A stretch of 64,000 nucleotides of DNA from Brevibacterium sp. 'Marine' (GTDB lineage Bacteria; Actinomycetota; Actinomycetes; Actinomycetales; Brevibacteriaceae), in NCBI RefSeq assembly GCF_012844365.1, contig NZ_CP051626.1, forward strand, positions 930,001-994,000, read 5' to 3'. Shown here one piece after another: positions 24,695 through 32,769 of the stretch (position 1 is the first letter of the stretch; each line of letters starts with the position of its first letter). A model generated the notes under the pieces. The model ran no database searches. It had not been told where the DNA came from and worked only from the letters and a program-made list of their open reading frames with translations. Both the position numbers and the translations under genes were made by a program.

Positions 24695-25336
24695 ATGACA
24701 GATGCGATCGATATCCTCAGGGCGGTCGCTCGTGCGCCGATGAGGACGATGCGCTATCAGGATGCGCGAAGTCTCGGGACGAACTCGTGGAGAGTACTCG
24801 ATGACCTCGTCGACCAAGGTGCGCTCAAGCGCATCGCGCGGGGGGTGTACACCGCACCTCCGAATGGCCAGGATGCCCGTACATGGTCACCGAGTCTTGA
24901 GGCCGCCGCGCTTGCGGTTGCCGCGTCCAGGCACGGAAGTCGACAGGCGATTCTCATGGGGATCGGCGCTGCTCGATTCTGGGGTGCGATCCCTCGTGCC
25001 ATCGGCAGTACGGTGGTGGCGATCCCTGTCGCCGGGCGCAGGCCTCTTCGGGTCGGAAGCGGAACCGTGTATTTTGCTCATCGCGATCTGGGTGGCATTG
25101 ACGCTTCAGTGGAGAGGACCGAGCTCGGCTCGGGGCTGATCGCGTCTCGTGAGCAGACACTCTTCGACCTGCTGATGAGGCCGGCACAGGGTGGCAACCC
25201 TGAAGCATCGGCAGAGGCGGCCAGGAACCTGCGGCCGCAGATCGACCTCGACGAGTTTGCCGAGGTCGTCGGCGGATCAGTTCGAGCAAATGACGCCGTG
25301 AGACGAATTGTGCGGGGGACGGGGCAGAAGGCATGA
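24695..25336 (+). CDS. AbiEi-type antitoxin of a type IV toxin-antitoxin system
   Basis: A 213-residue antitoxin. The N-terminal 70 residues form the winged-helix AbiEi_4-type DNA-binding part: RYQDARSLGTNSWRVLDDLVDQGALKRIARGVYTAPP. The C-terminal half is the usual toxin-antagonising domain. ATG 24695 is preceded by GAGAGG at 8 bases. It represses the operon through the inverted repeat just upstream and neutralises the toxin without binding it directly, as known for this class. Overlaps the toxin gene by 4 bases (ATGA). Confidence 0.85.
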   Translation: MTDAIDILRAVARAPMRTMRYQDARSLGTNSWRVLDDLVDQGALKRIARGVYTAPPNGQDARTWSPSLEAAALAVAASRHGSRQAILMGIGAARFWGAIPRAIGSTVVAIPVAGRRPLRVGSGTVYFAHRDLGGIDASVERTELGSGLIASREQTLFDLLMRPAQGGNPEASAEAARNLRPQIDLDEFAEVVGGSVRANDAVRRIVRGTGQKA

Positions 25337-26115
25337 GTGAAGCGAAGGCTCCGATGCCGGGGCCGGATCCGGGTTTACTCGACGCAGACGAGGCGAGCTC
25401 AATCGCTGAGGATTTCGGTGTCGCGGAATCCCAGGTGCGCCGTGACCATCTCATTTCGCATGTCCTGGCGGCTCTATCAGCAGCGGTCTCTGAAGACGTC
25501 ATCTTCTTCGGTGGAACTGCGCTGACACGCACCCATCTGACCGATTTGAGGCTGTCTGAGGACATCGATCTGATCGCCGTCGGCGACAGGCAGCTGGTGG
25601 CCGGATTCATCCAAGCCGCGGTGAGCAGGAGCCTGCGACGCTCGTTGGGCCGCCCGGCGTTCACTCCGGATCTGGTTGACACTCGGCGTTCGGAGCCTGC
25701 GGTGATGTCGGTAGCCGATTCGCGTATTCAGATTCAACTGCTGTCGCAGAAGGGATATCCACCTTGGCCGACCGAGTGGCGAGAAATCGAACAGCGCTAC
25801 AGTGATGCGCCGCCTGCTCGGCTCACCGTGTTGACTGCTCCTGCATTCGCTGCAGCGAAACTTGTAGCGTGGAACGACAGACATGCCTCTCGCGATCTCT
25901 ATGACATGTGGGCGATGGCGGTCAATGGGATCATCAGCAGCGAGGCCGCAGAGCTGTTCTCGCGTCACGGGCCGTTCACGAGCCCGGGTGCCGTGTCGTT
26001 CGCTTCGATTCCTTCAGAGCAGGCGTGGACGACTGATCTCGCCCATCAGTGCCGACCGCAGGTGACTGCGAAAGCGGCTGCAGAAGCGGTGGCGGCTGCT
26101 TGGTCGTCGGTCTGA
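25333..26115 (+). CDS. AbiEii/AbiGii-family nucleotidyltransferase toxin
   Basis: A 260-residue toxin of the DUF1814/nucleotidyltransferase group. The active-site motif FFGGTALTRTHL followed by RLSEDIDLIAVGD (GG-S/T and D-x-D) is intact, and a conserved basic pocket segment AAKLVAWNDRHASRDLYDMWAM lies in the C-terminal half. Such toxins transfer nucleotides, probably to tRNA, and arrest growth; AbiE systems were described as abortive phage defence. Coupled to the antitoxin by ATGA overlap. It is followed by an unusual GTTCAA repeat region, then the convergent SDR gene. Confidence 0.87.
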   Translation: MSEAKAPMPGPDPGLLDADEASSIAEDFGVAESQVRRDHLISHVLAALSAAVSEDVIFFGGTALTRTHLTDLRLSEDIDLIAVGDRQLVAGFIQAAVSRSLRRSLGRPAFTPDLVDTRRSEPAVMSVADSRIQIQLLSQKGYPPWPTEWREIEQRYSDAPPARLTVLTAPAFAAAKLVAWNDRHASRDLYDMWAMAVNGIISSEAAELFSRHGPFTSPGAVSFASIPSEQAWTTDLAHQCRPQVTAKAAAEAVAAAWSSV

Positions 26116-26145
26116 ACCATGGCCCGCGGGCAGACGATTCCCGGT

Positions 26146-26197
26146 GTTCAATGAACCGCAGGTGTTCAAGGAGATTGAACAGCACGGAACATTGAAC
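26146..26197. repeat. Four-copy GTTCAA inverted-repeat cluster
   Basis: Outer arms GTTCAAT (26146-26152) and ATTGAAC (26191-26197) enclose inner arms TGTTCAA (26163-26169) and TTGAACA (26175-26181) around GGAGA. GGTGTTCAA is also a direct repeat 18 bases apart. It lies in the 110-base gap between the convergent toxin and SDR genes; a terminator is the simplest role, but the regular spacing resembles a protein-binding array. Confidence 0.5.
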
Positions 26198-26225
26198 GCC
26201 AGGTCCGGTTCGCCGGCCGGGGGCC

Positions 26226-26984
26226 TCACACCGCGGTGTAGCCGCCGTCAATGAGGTAGTAGGCGCCGCTGACGAACGAAGCGTCGTCGGAGAGCAGGAA
26301 CGACACCACCTTAGCTACTTCATCTGCGGTGCCCAGGCGGCCGAGGGGGTGCTTGGCCTTGAGCCCTTCAAGGGTTTCGGCATCGAGGCTCGATTCCAGC
26401 AACGGAGTCGTAATGTAACCGGGGCCGACCGCGTTGATGCGCAGACCTTCCGCGCCGTATTCGGCGGCGGCGTTCTTCGTGATGCCGACGACGCCGTGCT
26501 TCGCGGCGGTGTACGCGCCGTTGTTGATCGCGGCGACGGTTCCGTGAACCGAAGCCATATTGACAATCGCGGAGTCCTTCGCACCGGACTCGAGCATGGC
26601 CGGGATCTGGAAACGCATGCCGTAGAGCACGCCGTTGAGGTTGACGTCGATGACCTTGTCCCAGGAGTCGAGGTCGGTCTCACCGACGGGCACCTGCTTG
26701 CCGCCGATGCCTGCGTTGTTCACGGCGAAGTTGAGCCCACCATAGGTGTCGACGGCGAACTGAACGACCTTCTCCGAATCCTCCTTCGAGGACGTGTCCT
26801 GCTGGATCGCCGAGGCGGTTCCTCCGGCTTCGGCGATCTCATCGGCGACGCGCTGCGCGGCGTCGAGATTGATGTCGGTGAGGACCACCTTCGCGCCCTT
26901 GGAGGCGAGGTCCTTGGAGATCGCCTCTCCGAGTCCGGAGCCTCCACCGGTGACGAGTGCGACCTTGTTCGTGAAATCTGCCAT
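26226..26984 (-). CDS. Short-chain dehydrogenase/reductase
   Basis: A 252-residue classical SDR. NAD(P) motif TGGGSGLGEAIS at residues 12-23, Asp in LTDINLD (about 37) indicating NAD(H) preference, NNAGIGG, and the catalytic Ser, then Tyr-x-x-x-Lys in YTAAKHGVV. The C-terminus (SGAYYLIDGGYTAV) is typical of 3-oxoacyl reductase/glucose dehydrogenase-like members. Start at ATG 26984 with AGAAGGA 7 bases upstream; the frame runs to 27101 without a ribosome site. It is divergent from a RibD-like reductase across a promoter with two dyads. Substrate unknown. Confidence 0.88.
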   Translation of the reverse strand: MADFTNKVALVTGGGSGLGEAISKDLASKGAKVVLTDINLDAAQRVADEIAEAGGTASAIQQDTSSKEDSEKVVQFAVDTYGGLNFAVNNAGIGGKQVPVGETDLDSWDKVIDVNLNGVLYGMRFQIPAMLESGAKDSAIVNMASVHGTVAAINNGAYTAAKHGVVGITKNAAAEYGAEGLRINAVGPGYITTPLLESSLDAETLEGLKAKHPLGRLGTADEVAKVVSFLLSDDASFVSGAYYLIDGGYTAV

Positions 26985-27108
26985 GGCGATGTCCTTCTTT
27001 CTCGAAAATCTGCGGAGCCCGGCTGATGTGGCCCTCATCAGGCACAACGATGAAATTCCGGAGAGCATTCCACTGACTGCGGGGCTGCTTGATTGCGTCA
27101 AGCATTGA

Positions 27109-27149
27109 TTGAGGCGCTCAACAGTGGTTGACTAATTGCAATCTGCAAT
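27109..27149. promoter_or_regulatory. Two dyads in the SDR/RibD-like divergent promoter
   Basis: TTGAG-GCG-CTCAA (27109-27121) and ATTGCA-ATC-TGCAAT (27135-27149) are both perfect inverted repeats with 3-base spacers, 26 bases apart centre to centre. They may bind a regulator controlling both divergent genes; no regulator gene is adjacent. Confidence 0.45.
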
Positions 27150-27184
27150 CACTAGAGCCGATTACGCCAGCTCGAGGGGGAGTG

Positions 27185-27748
27185 ATGGGAAAAGTAGCAT
27201 GGGGTTTCACCTGTTCGATCGACGGGTTCATCGCCGGGCCGGGCCATGACATGTCGTGGCTGGGCGAGACCGCGGAGACCGCCGAGGACACCACGGAGGA
27301 CATGGCATCGAAGGTCGCGGTCATCATCTCCGGTCGGCGCGGCTATGACGCGGCCAAGGCGCAGGCCGACATCCGCGATGAGATGACAGCCGAACCGTAC
27401 GGTGGGGCGTGGTCGGGGACGGAAATCATCCTCACCCATCGTCCCGAGGAATTGGCCGCAGACGCCTCGGTGACGGCGATGAACTGCACCATCACCGAGG
27501 CGGTCGAGCGGGCCCAGAAGATCGCCGGTGACCGCGATATCCAGATCATCAGCGCCGATATCGCCCGGCAGGCGCTCGAGGTCGACCTCATCGACGAACT
27601 CCAGGTCTACGTCGCCCCGGTCTTCCTCGGGGACGGAACGCGGATCTTCGATGTCCCCGGTGGGCGACGCCTCGATTGGGAACTCGCCACGATCGACGAG
27701 GCCAATCCGCGCAGCTTCGGCCGCACCTACCGGCCTAAGAGGGACTGA
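27185..27748 (+). CDS. RibD C-terminal / dihydrofolate reductase-like protein
   Basis: A 187-residue member of the RibD_C reductase family: GKVAWGFTCSIDGFIAGPGHDMSWL at the N-terminus, IISGRRGYD, and near the end VDLIDELQVYVAPVFLGDGTRIF, the strongest family signature. It probably binds NADPH; stand-alone members have no assigned substrate and are often called DHFR family. ATG 27185 has a purine-rich site (GAGGGGG) 4 bases upstream. Divergent from the SDR gene. Confidence 0.85.
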   Translation: MGKVAWGFTCSIDGFIAGPGHDMSWLGETAETAEDTTEDMASKVAVIISGRRGYDAAKAQADIRDEMTAEPYGGAWSGTEIILTHRPEELAADASVTAMNCTITEAVERAQKIAGDRDIQIISADIARQALEVDLIDELQVYVAPVFLGDGTRIFDVPGGRRLDWELATIDEANPRSFGRTYRPKRD

Positions 27749-27822
27749 AGGCTCAGCGCTCCAATCCTCGAGAATTCCGTCCGCAGTCGGCGGAAGATCT
27801 GTTCTGTGTCAGTGCCGAGGAG

Positions 27823-27828
27823 TACCGT
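27823..27828 (+). promoter_or_regulatory. -10 hexamer TACCGT, leaderless start of DUF2277 gene
   Basis: TACCGT ends exactly 6 bases before ATG 27835. A GAGGAG lies further upstream (12 bases from the ATG) and overlaps the expected promoter, so it is unlikely to be a ribosome site. Confidence 0.4.
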
Positions 27829-27834
27829 TTCAGC

Positions 27835-28098
27835 ATGTGCAGAAACATCAGAACCCTCCATAATTTCGAGCCCGCAGCCACTTCCGACGAAGTCCATGCC
27901 GCCGCTCTGCAGTACGTGCGCAAGATCGCCGGGACGACGAAACCCTCGCAGGCCAATGCCGAGGCTTTCGACGCCGCGGTCGAGGAGATCGCGCACACCA
28001 CTCAGCATCTCCTCGATGCGCTGGTGACGAACGCGCCGCCGAAGAATCGAGAGGAGGAGGCGGAGAAGCGACGAGCGAGATTCGCGGCCCGCGCATGA
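27835..28098 (+). CDS. DUF2277 family protein
   Basis: An 87-residue conserved protein. MCRNIRTLHNFEPAATSDEV at the start, then YVRKIAGTTKPSQANAEAFD and TQHLLDAL, are the DUF2277 hallmarks, and the length is normal. The C-terminus is a charged NREEEAEKRRARFAARA tail. No biochemical role is known for the family. It overlaps the DUF1304 gene by 4 bases. Confidence 0.85.
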   Translation: MCRNIRTLHNFEPAATSDEVHAAALQYVRKIAGTTKPSQANAEAFDAAVEEIAHTTQHLLDALVTNAPPKNREEEAEKRRARFAARA

Positions 28099-28481
28099 CG
28101 ATCGCCGGACTCGTCCTCGCCGGCCTTGCCGCCGCCCTGCACGTCTTCATCTTCTACCTGGAATCCATCGCCTGGACGAGTCCACGTGCCCGCGCCACCT
28201 TCGGCACGACCGAAGCCGAGGCCGAGACGACGAAGTCCCTGGCCTTCAACCAAGGCTTCTACAACCTCTTCCTCGCTCTCACCGTGTTCATCGGCCTCAT
28301 CGTCTTCGGCACAGGCGCTGCCGAAGTCGGACTCACCCTCGTCTTGGTCGGAGCCGGATCGATGGTCGCCGCGGCATTGGTGCTCGCGCTCTCCAGCCGC
28401 GAGCTGCTCGCCTCGGCGCTCAAACAGGGAACACTGCCGCTGCTGGGAATTCTCTGCCTGATCGTCGGCGTGCTGATCTGA
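28095..28481 (+). CDS. DUF1304 family membrane protein
   Basis: A 128-residue protein with four membrane helices and the DUF1304 pattern: HVFIFYLESIAWTSPRARATF in the first loop, and SLAFNQGFYNLFLA leading into helix 2. It is translated with the DUF2277 gene (ATGA overlap). The family has no assigned function; small four-helix membrane proteins of this kind occur widely in actinobacteria. Confidence 0.87.
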   Translation: MTIAGLVLAGLAAALHVFIFYLESIAWTSPRARATFGTTEAEAETTKSLAFNQGFYNLFLALTVFIGLIVFGTGAAEVGLTLVLVGAGSMVAAALVLALSSRELLASALKQGTLPLLGILCLIVGVLI

Positions 28482-28512
28482 GTCGTCGTGGTCCGAGCCG
28501 CAGCGATCCTGC

Positions 28513-29283
28513 TCAGTCGGCGAAGCGACGATCGTTCGCAAGATCTTGCGTGATCCTCGCCGAGGCGGTCCGCAGGACCCGCATGATCGCAGGCACTCCT
28601 TTCCGATGCTCCGAATCGATGACGACCCCGAGACCGGCGATCGCCGCCCCGCCGGCGTCGAAGACCGGAACCGTGATGCCAGTCGTGCCCTCATCGATAT
28701 GGCCGGACAGTTCGGCGAAATGGTGAGACCGGATCGAGGTGAGCATTGTGCGCAATGAGGCAGGATCCGTCGTCGTCTTCTCCGTGATCGCGGCCAGCGG
28801 TCCCCGCAGATATGCCTCCCGCTGATGCTTCGGCGCGTAGGCCAAAAGCACGAGCCCACAGGAGGACGCATGAGCGGGCAGCCGACCGGCGGTCTTCGAC
28901 CGGTGGATGACTGCATTCGGCGCCGACATGCGCTCGATGATGAGCACCTCGCGTTCCCGCAGGATGCCCAACTGCGTGTTCTCACCGACGAACTCATGCA
29001 CACCCATCATGTGCGGGCGGGCCACCGAAGCCAGATCAACGGCATCCGAGGCGCGGTTCGACAGCTCCCACATTCCGACCCCGATCCGGATGCGCCCTGT
29101 GGGGTCGCGCTGGAGCAGGTCGTGACGCATCATCTCACCGATCAGTCGGTACGCCGTCGATTTCGGCAGCTCGGCACGCTCTGCGATCTCCTCGGCGCTC
29201 AGGCTCTGATGGTCCGGGTCGAAGGATGCGAGCACGCGCACGAGCCGATCGATCATCGAATCGCCGGAAGGAGAGTTCGCCAT
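28513..29283 (-). CDS. IclR family transcriptional regulator
   Basis: A 256-residue regulator. Winged HTH at residues 10-70 (LSAEEIAERAELPKSTAYRLIGEMMRH), effector-binding IclR domain at 85-250 (GENTQLGILREREVLIIERM, ASSCGLVLLAYAP, GITVPVFDAGGAAIAGLGVVID). IclR proteins of the PcaR/PobR/BenR kind control aromatic-acid genes. It is divergent from an aryl-aldehyde dehydrogenase and aromatic-acid symporter, and a 16-nt sequence in that gap recurs before pobA, so it is the likely regulator of both. TAGAAT lies 7 bases before the ATG, suggesting a leaderless mRNA. Confidence 0.92.
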   Translation of the reverse strand: MANSPSGDSMIDRLVRVLASFDPDHQSLSAEEIAERAELPKSTAYRLIGEMMRHDLLQRDPTGRIRIGVGMWELSNRASDAVDLASVARPHMMGVHEFVGENTQLGILREREVLIIERMSAPNAVIHRSKTAGRLPAHASSCGLVLLAYAPKHQREAYLRGPLAAITEKTTTDPASLRTMLTSIRSHHFAELSGHIDEGTTGITVPVFDAGGAAIAGLGVVIDSEHRKGVPAIMRVLRTASARITQDLANDRRFAD

Positions 29284-29290
29284 GCCTCGG

Positions 29291-29296
29291 ATTCTA
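29291..29296 (-). promoter_or_regulatory. -10 hexamer TAGAAT of the iclR-type gene
   Basis: On the minus strand TAGAAT lies 7 bases before ATG 29283 without a ribosome site, consistent with leaderless transcription. The putative operator begins 18 bases further upstream, where a bound protein would overlap the -35 region. Confidence 0.45.
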
Positions 29297-29313
29297 GCGG
29301 TTCCGATGCCAGA

Positions 29314-29329
29314 TTCTCAATGAATGGGA
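29314..29329. promoter_or_regulatory. Putative IclR-type operator, second copy
   Basis: TTCTCAATGAATGGGA, identical over 16 nt to 13753-13768 before pobA. It lies between the divergent IclR gene and the aldehyde dehydrogenase gene, 31 bases from the former and 85 from the latter. Confidence 0.6.
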
Positions 29330-29414
29330 TCACTGTGGCTTCGGGTGGTGCGGATCACTACCCTGACGAGAGGTGCACCACAGTCCCGCCCCGACAAAGA
29401 AGTGAGGACAGACA

Positions 29415-30872
29415 ATGACTGATTTCCTGGGAACCGACTGGCACGAGAAGATCTTCACCGGCATCTGGACCGCAGGCTCGGGAGAGACCTACGACGTCAT
29501 CGAACCGGCCACCGGTGAGACCCTCGGCCGCCTCGGTGCCGCCAGCGCCGACGACGTCACCGCCGCCGCCACGCGAGCCGCCGCTGCACAGAAGGAATGG
29601 GCGAAGACCACTCCGGCCGAACGGGCCGCAGTGCTGCGCCGCGCCGGTGCCCTGTGGGCCGAACACGCCGATGAGCTCGCCGGCTGGATCATCCGGGAAG
29701 CCGGCTCCATCCCGCCGAAGGCCGCTCTCGAGATCTCCTCCGCTGAAGCCATCTGCTATGAATCCTCCGCGCTGCCCAGCCACCCCAAGGGCCAGGTGCT
29801 GACCTCGAACGAACCCCGCTGGTCCTTCGCCCGCCGAGTGCCCGCCGGAGTCGTCTCCGTCATCGCCCCGTTCAACTTCCCCCTCATCCTCGCCATGCGC
29901 TCCGTCGCCCCAGCTCTGGCCCTGGGCAACGCAGTCCTGCTCAAGCCGGACCCGCGCACCGCCGTGTGCGCCGGAGTGGCGATCGCGAAGGTCTTCGCCG
30001 AGGCGGGCCTGCCCGAAGGGCTGCTCCAGGTCCTGCCCGGCGGCCTCGACGCCGGTGAAGCCGTCGTCGCCGCACCCGAGGTCTCCGTCATCTCCTTCAC
30101 CGGGTCCACCGCGGCCGGACGCAAGGTCGGCGAAGCCGCCGGTCGCCTCCTCAAGCGCTGCCACCTCGAACTCGGTGGAAACAATGCGCTCGTCGTCCTT
30201 CCCGGAGCCGAGGTCGGTCCGGCCACCTCGGCGGGGGCCTTCGGATCGTGGATGCACCAGGGCCAGATCTGCATGACCACCGGCCGCCACCTCGTCCACG
30301 ACTCCATCTATGACGAGTACGTCGAACAGTTGGCCGAACGCGCTCGCAACCTGCCGGTCGGCGACCCCGCCACCGAGGAGGTCGCGATCGGACCGATCAT
30401 CGACGAGAAACAGCGCACCCACGTCCGTGACATCCTCGACAAAGCCACCGCCGACGGTGCGAGGCTCGTCGCCGGGGGACCGGGCGAAGGTGCCTTCGTC
30501 CCACCCACGGTGCTCACCGACCTGAGCCCCTCGAACCCGGCCTGGGCTCAGGAGATCTTCGGGCCCGTCGCACCCGTCGCACGCTTCTCCACCCTGGAGG
30601 AGGCGGCCGCAATGGTCAACGACAGTGAATACGGGCTCTCGCTCGGCATCCTCGGCGATGTGGGGATGGCCATGGACCTGGCCGACCTCGTCGACACAGG
30701 GAAGGTCCACATCAACGAACAGACCGTCTCCGACGAAGCCAACGTCCCCTTCGGCGGGATGAAGGACTCCGGCAACGGATCCCGATTCGGAGGGGCCGAG
30801 GCGAATATCGAAGCCTTCACCGAAACCCAATGGGTGACGATGCGCTCGTCCATCGCGCCCTACCCGTTCTGA
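29415..30872 (+). CDS. Aryl-aldehyde (benzaldehyde-type) dehydrogenase
   Basis: A 485-residue NAD(P)-dependent ALDH resembling benzaldehyde/vanillin dehydrogenases (XylC/Vdh group). Seen: Rossmann GSTAAGRKVGEAAGR, the general base in HLELGGNN and the nucleophile Cys in MHQGQICMTTGRH, plus EIFGPVAPV. AALS at the N-terminus is normal. The next gene encodes an aromatic-acid symporter and the divergent gene an IclR regulator, so oxidation of an aromatic aldehyde (for example 4-hydroxybenzaldehyde) to the acid used by PobA is a reasonable inference. GAGGA lies 8 bases before ATG 29415. Confidence 0.88.
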   Translation: MTDFLGTDWHEKIFTGIWTAGSGETYDVIEPATGETLGRLGAASADDVTAAATRAAAAQKEWAKTTPAERAAVLRRAGALWAEHADELAGWIIREAGSIPPKAALEISSAEAICYESSALPSHPKGQVLTSNEPRWSFARRVPAGVVSVIAPFNFPLILAMRSVAPALALGNAVLLKPDPRTAVCAGVAIAKVFAEAGLPEGLLQVLPGGLDAGEAVVAAPEVSVISFTGSTAAGRKVGEAAGRLLKRCHLELGGNNALVVLPGAEVGPATSAGAFGSWMHQGQICMTTGRHLVHDSIYDEYVEQLAERARNLPVGDPATEEVAIGPIIDEKQRTHVRDILDKATADGARLVAGGPGEGAFVPPTVLTDLSPSNPAWAQEIFGPVAPVARFSTLEEAAAMVNDSEYGLSLGILGDVGMAMDLADLVDTGKVHINEQTVSDEANVPFGGMKDSGNGSRFGGAEANIEAFTETQWVTMRSSIAPYPF

Positions 30873-30900
30873 CCGACACCACACCACCTCGGAGACATCG

Positions 30901-32193
30901 ATGTCCGCACCCTCCCCATCCGCATCCACGACCGGCTTCGCCTCGGCGGGGCGCTGGCCGGCAGTCCTGTGCTGGCTGGCCGTCGCCCTGGAGGGCTTCG
31001 ACCTCGTCGTCCTCGGCGCGGTCATCCCCGAGCTGCTGGCAACCGAGGCCCTCGGATTCACCCCCGAGGCGGCCACGATGGTGGCCACCCTCAGTCTCGT
31101 CGGCGTCGGCCTCGGCGCCGTATCCGTCGGCCCCGTCGTCGACCGGATCGGGCGGCGGTGGGCGATCATCGGCTGCGTCATCGGCTTCAGCGTCTTCACC
31201 CTGCTCGTCGCATTCGCGCCGAACGTCGCACTGTTCACCATCTGCCGGTTCATCGCCGGACTCTTCCTCGGAGCCGTGATGCCCAGTGCGCTCGCCTACA
31301 TCAGCGAGTACAACAAGTCCGGCAAGACGGGTAAGGCCACGACCCTGACGATGACCGGCTATCACGCCGGTGCGGTGGCGATCTCCCTGCTCGCCGTCGC
31401 CTACTCCCACAACTGGCACCTGCTCTTCCTCGCCGGCGGCATCGCGGGCCTCGTCATGGTTCCCCTTCTGATCTGGAAACTGCCCGAGTCCGAGGTCTTC
31501 CTCATCGCTCAGGAACTCAAACGCAACCCCGCCGCTGCACAAGCGGTGGACGCAGACGCCGCCGATCCGGCCGGCTCTGTCGACGGCACTGTCGACGCAC
31601 AGGTGAAGACCGGAATGGCCGGACTCTTCGCAGGCAAGCTCGCGCTGGTGACCATCGGCGTGTGGGCAGCGAGCTTCATGGGACTCCTGCTCGTCTACGG
31701 ACTCAACACCTGGCTGCCGAAGATCATGGCCGACGCCGGCTACGAGGTCTCTGATTCGCTGGTCATGCTCTTCGTCATGAACATCGGCGCCGTCGTCGGA
31801 CTCGTCCTGGCCGGCTGGTTGGCCGACAAGCACGGGACGAAGAAGATCGTGCTCATGTGGTTCGTCCTCGCCGCGATCTTCCTCGCCGCACTGTCGATCC
31901 CGATGACCAGCCAGGTGCTGCTCAACCTCGCAGTGTTCATCACGGGAGTCTTCGTCTTCTCCGCCCAGGTGCTCGTCTACGCCTTCGTCTCGGCCGTCTA
32001 CCCGCCTCAAGCCCGCGGCACCGCGCTGGGCATGGCCTCGGGCATCGGGCGGATCGGTGCCATCGTCGGCCCCTTCATCACCGGTGCCCTCGTCACCGCG
32101 GGCATCGCCTACCCGTGGGGCTTCTACCTCTTCGCCGTCGTCGCTCTGTTCGGCTTCGCGGCCATGGCGATCGTGCCGAGATCCGTACGCTGA
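30901..32193 (+). CDS. MFS aromatic acid:H+ symporter (AAHS, BenK/PcaK-like)
   Basis: A 430-residue, 12-helix carrier. The AAHS signature in helix 1 reads ALEGFDLVVLGAVIPEL (acidic residue in the helix), with GPVVDRIGRRWAII as motif A and RFIAGLFLGAVMPSALAYISEY after helix 4; the same family includes benzoate, 4-hydroxybenzoate and protocatechuate importers. It starts 28 bases after the aldehyde dehydrogenase with GGAG as ribosome site. It probably brings in the acid substrates of the pob-pca pathway. Confidence 0.9.
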   Translation: MSAPSPSASTTGFASAGRWPAVLCWLAVALEGFDLVVLGAVIPELLATEALGFTPEAATMVATLSLVGVGLGAVSVGPVVDRIGRRWAIIGCVIGFSVFTLLVAFAPNVALFTICRFIAGLFLGAVMPSALAYISEYNKSGKTGKATTLTMTGYHAGAVAISLLAVAYSHNWHLLFLAGGIAGLVMVPLLIWKLPESEVFLIAQELKRNPAAAQAVDADAADPAGSVDGTVDAQVKTGMAGLFAGKLALVTIGVWAASFMGLLLVYGLNTWLPKIMADAGYEVSDSLVMLFVMNIGAVVGLVLAGWLADKHGTKKIVLMWFVLAAIFLAALSIPMTSQVLLNLAVFITGVFVFSAQVLVYAFVSAVYPPQARGTALGMASGIGRIGAIVGPFITGALVTAGIAYPWGFYLFAVVALFGFAAMAIVPRSVR

Positions 32194-32264
32194 GGCCGCT
32201 GGCATCCGTGCAGTGACGTCTGTAGGAGTGTTACTTCGGGAGTACAAGTTCTCACTGGATTGCT

Positions 32265-32356
32265 CTGCATTATCCGATGCAGCGTTTCTGCATTTTCCGA
32301 TGTAGAGAGTCTGCATTATCCGATCCAGGATGTCTGCTTTGTTCGGCCTGGAGTGT
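32265..32356 (+). repeat. 23-bp tandem repeat, three full and one degenerate unit
   Basis: Units begin at 32265, 32288, 32311 and 32334, exactly 23 bases apart. The first three share CTGCATTWTCCGATG/C and an A/G-rich tail; the fourth is diverged (CTGCTTTGTTCGG). Unit 1 is a dyad, CTGCAT-TATCCG-ATGCAG. The array lies directly upstream of an ATPase gene remnant and after the MFS gene. Confidence 0.75.
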
Positions 32357-32766
32357 TGGATAGCGGCCTGCAGTTCGGGCTCAAAGCGGCCGGCGCACTG
32401 CGGATCGAGGGTGCGAGAGCAAGTAGCAAGACAATGACTGCCCTCAACGCCGCGAATTCGTTTTCGTTTCTGGATGACGATCAGACGCAACGAGTCGTGG
32501 AGATCGCTTCCGAATCAATTCTGGCCGGCGAGACACCAAAACTTCTGGACGAATGGCAGACCGCGCCCGCGCAGATCCCGGACACGATCATCAACCGCAT
32601 CATCCGGCGCTCCCGGCCCGGGGCAGTCGGGCCGGAAGTGCGGCTGGCTACCCCGTCGGGTGTGGTCACCGCCGGTGCCGTGTTCGACGCGGACACAGTG
32701 ACGGCCACCTCCCTCTTCCGCACGGCACGAGTGCTCATGCGAGGGCAGGTGGCCGTCATCGACTAA
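32353..32766 (+). pseudogene. Remnant of a DUF4143-type AAA ATPase gene
   Basis: The frame (about 137 residues from GTG 32353) carries pieces typical of DUF4143/AAA_14 ATPases: ALRIEGARASSKTMTA where a Walker A (G-x-R-x-x-GKT) is expected, SFLDDDQTQRVVEIA, and KLLDEWQTAPAQI. The P-loop Gly is replaced by Ser (ASSKT), and after the DEWQ segment only a fragment of the C-terminal region remains; whole proteins have about 400 residues. The reading frame is open, so a short protein could still be made, but ATP binding is unlikely. Best read as a decayed gene. Confidence 0.6.
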
Positions 32767-32769
32767 GTG

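Noticed and set aside
32265..32356. 23-bp repeats considered as a CRISPR array
   Set aside because: Units are directly adjacent with no spacers, only three to four copies, and no cas genes are present.
30817..32490. Long minus-strand open frame opposite the aromatic-acid symporter
   Set aside because: Composition is Asp/Glu/Gly/Arg-rich antisense of membrane helices; the plus strand is a clear MFS gene.
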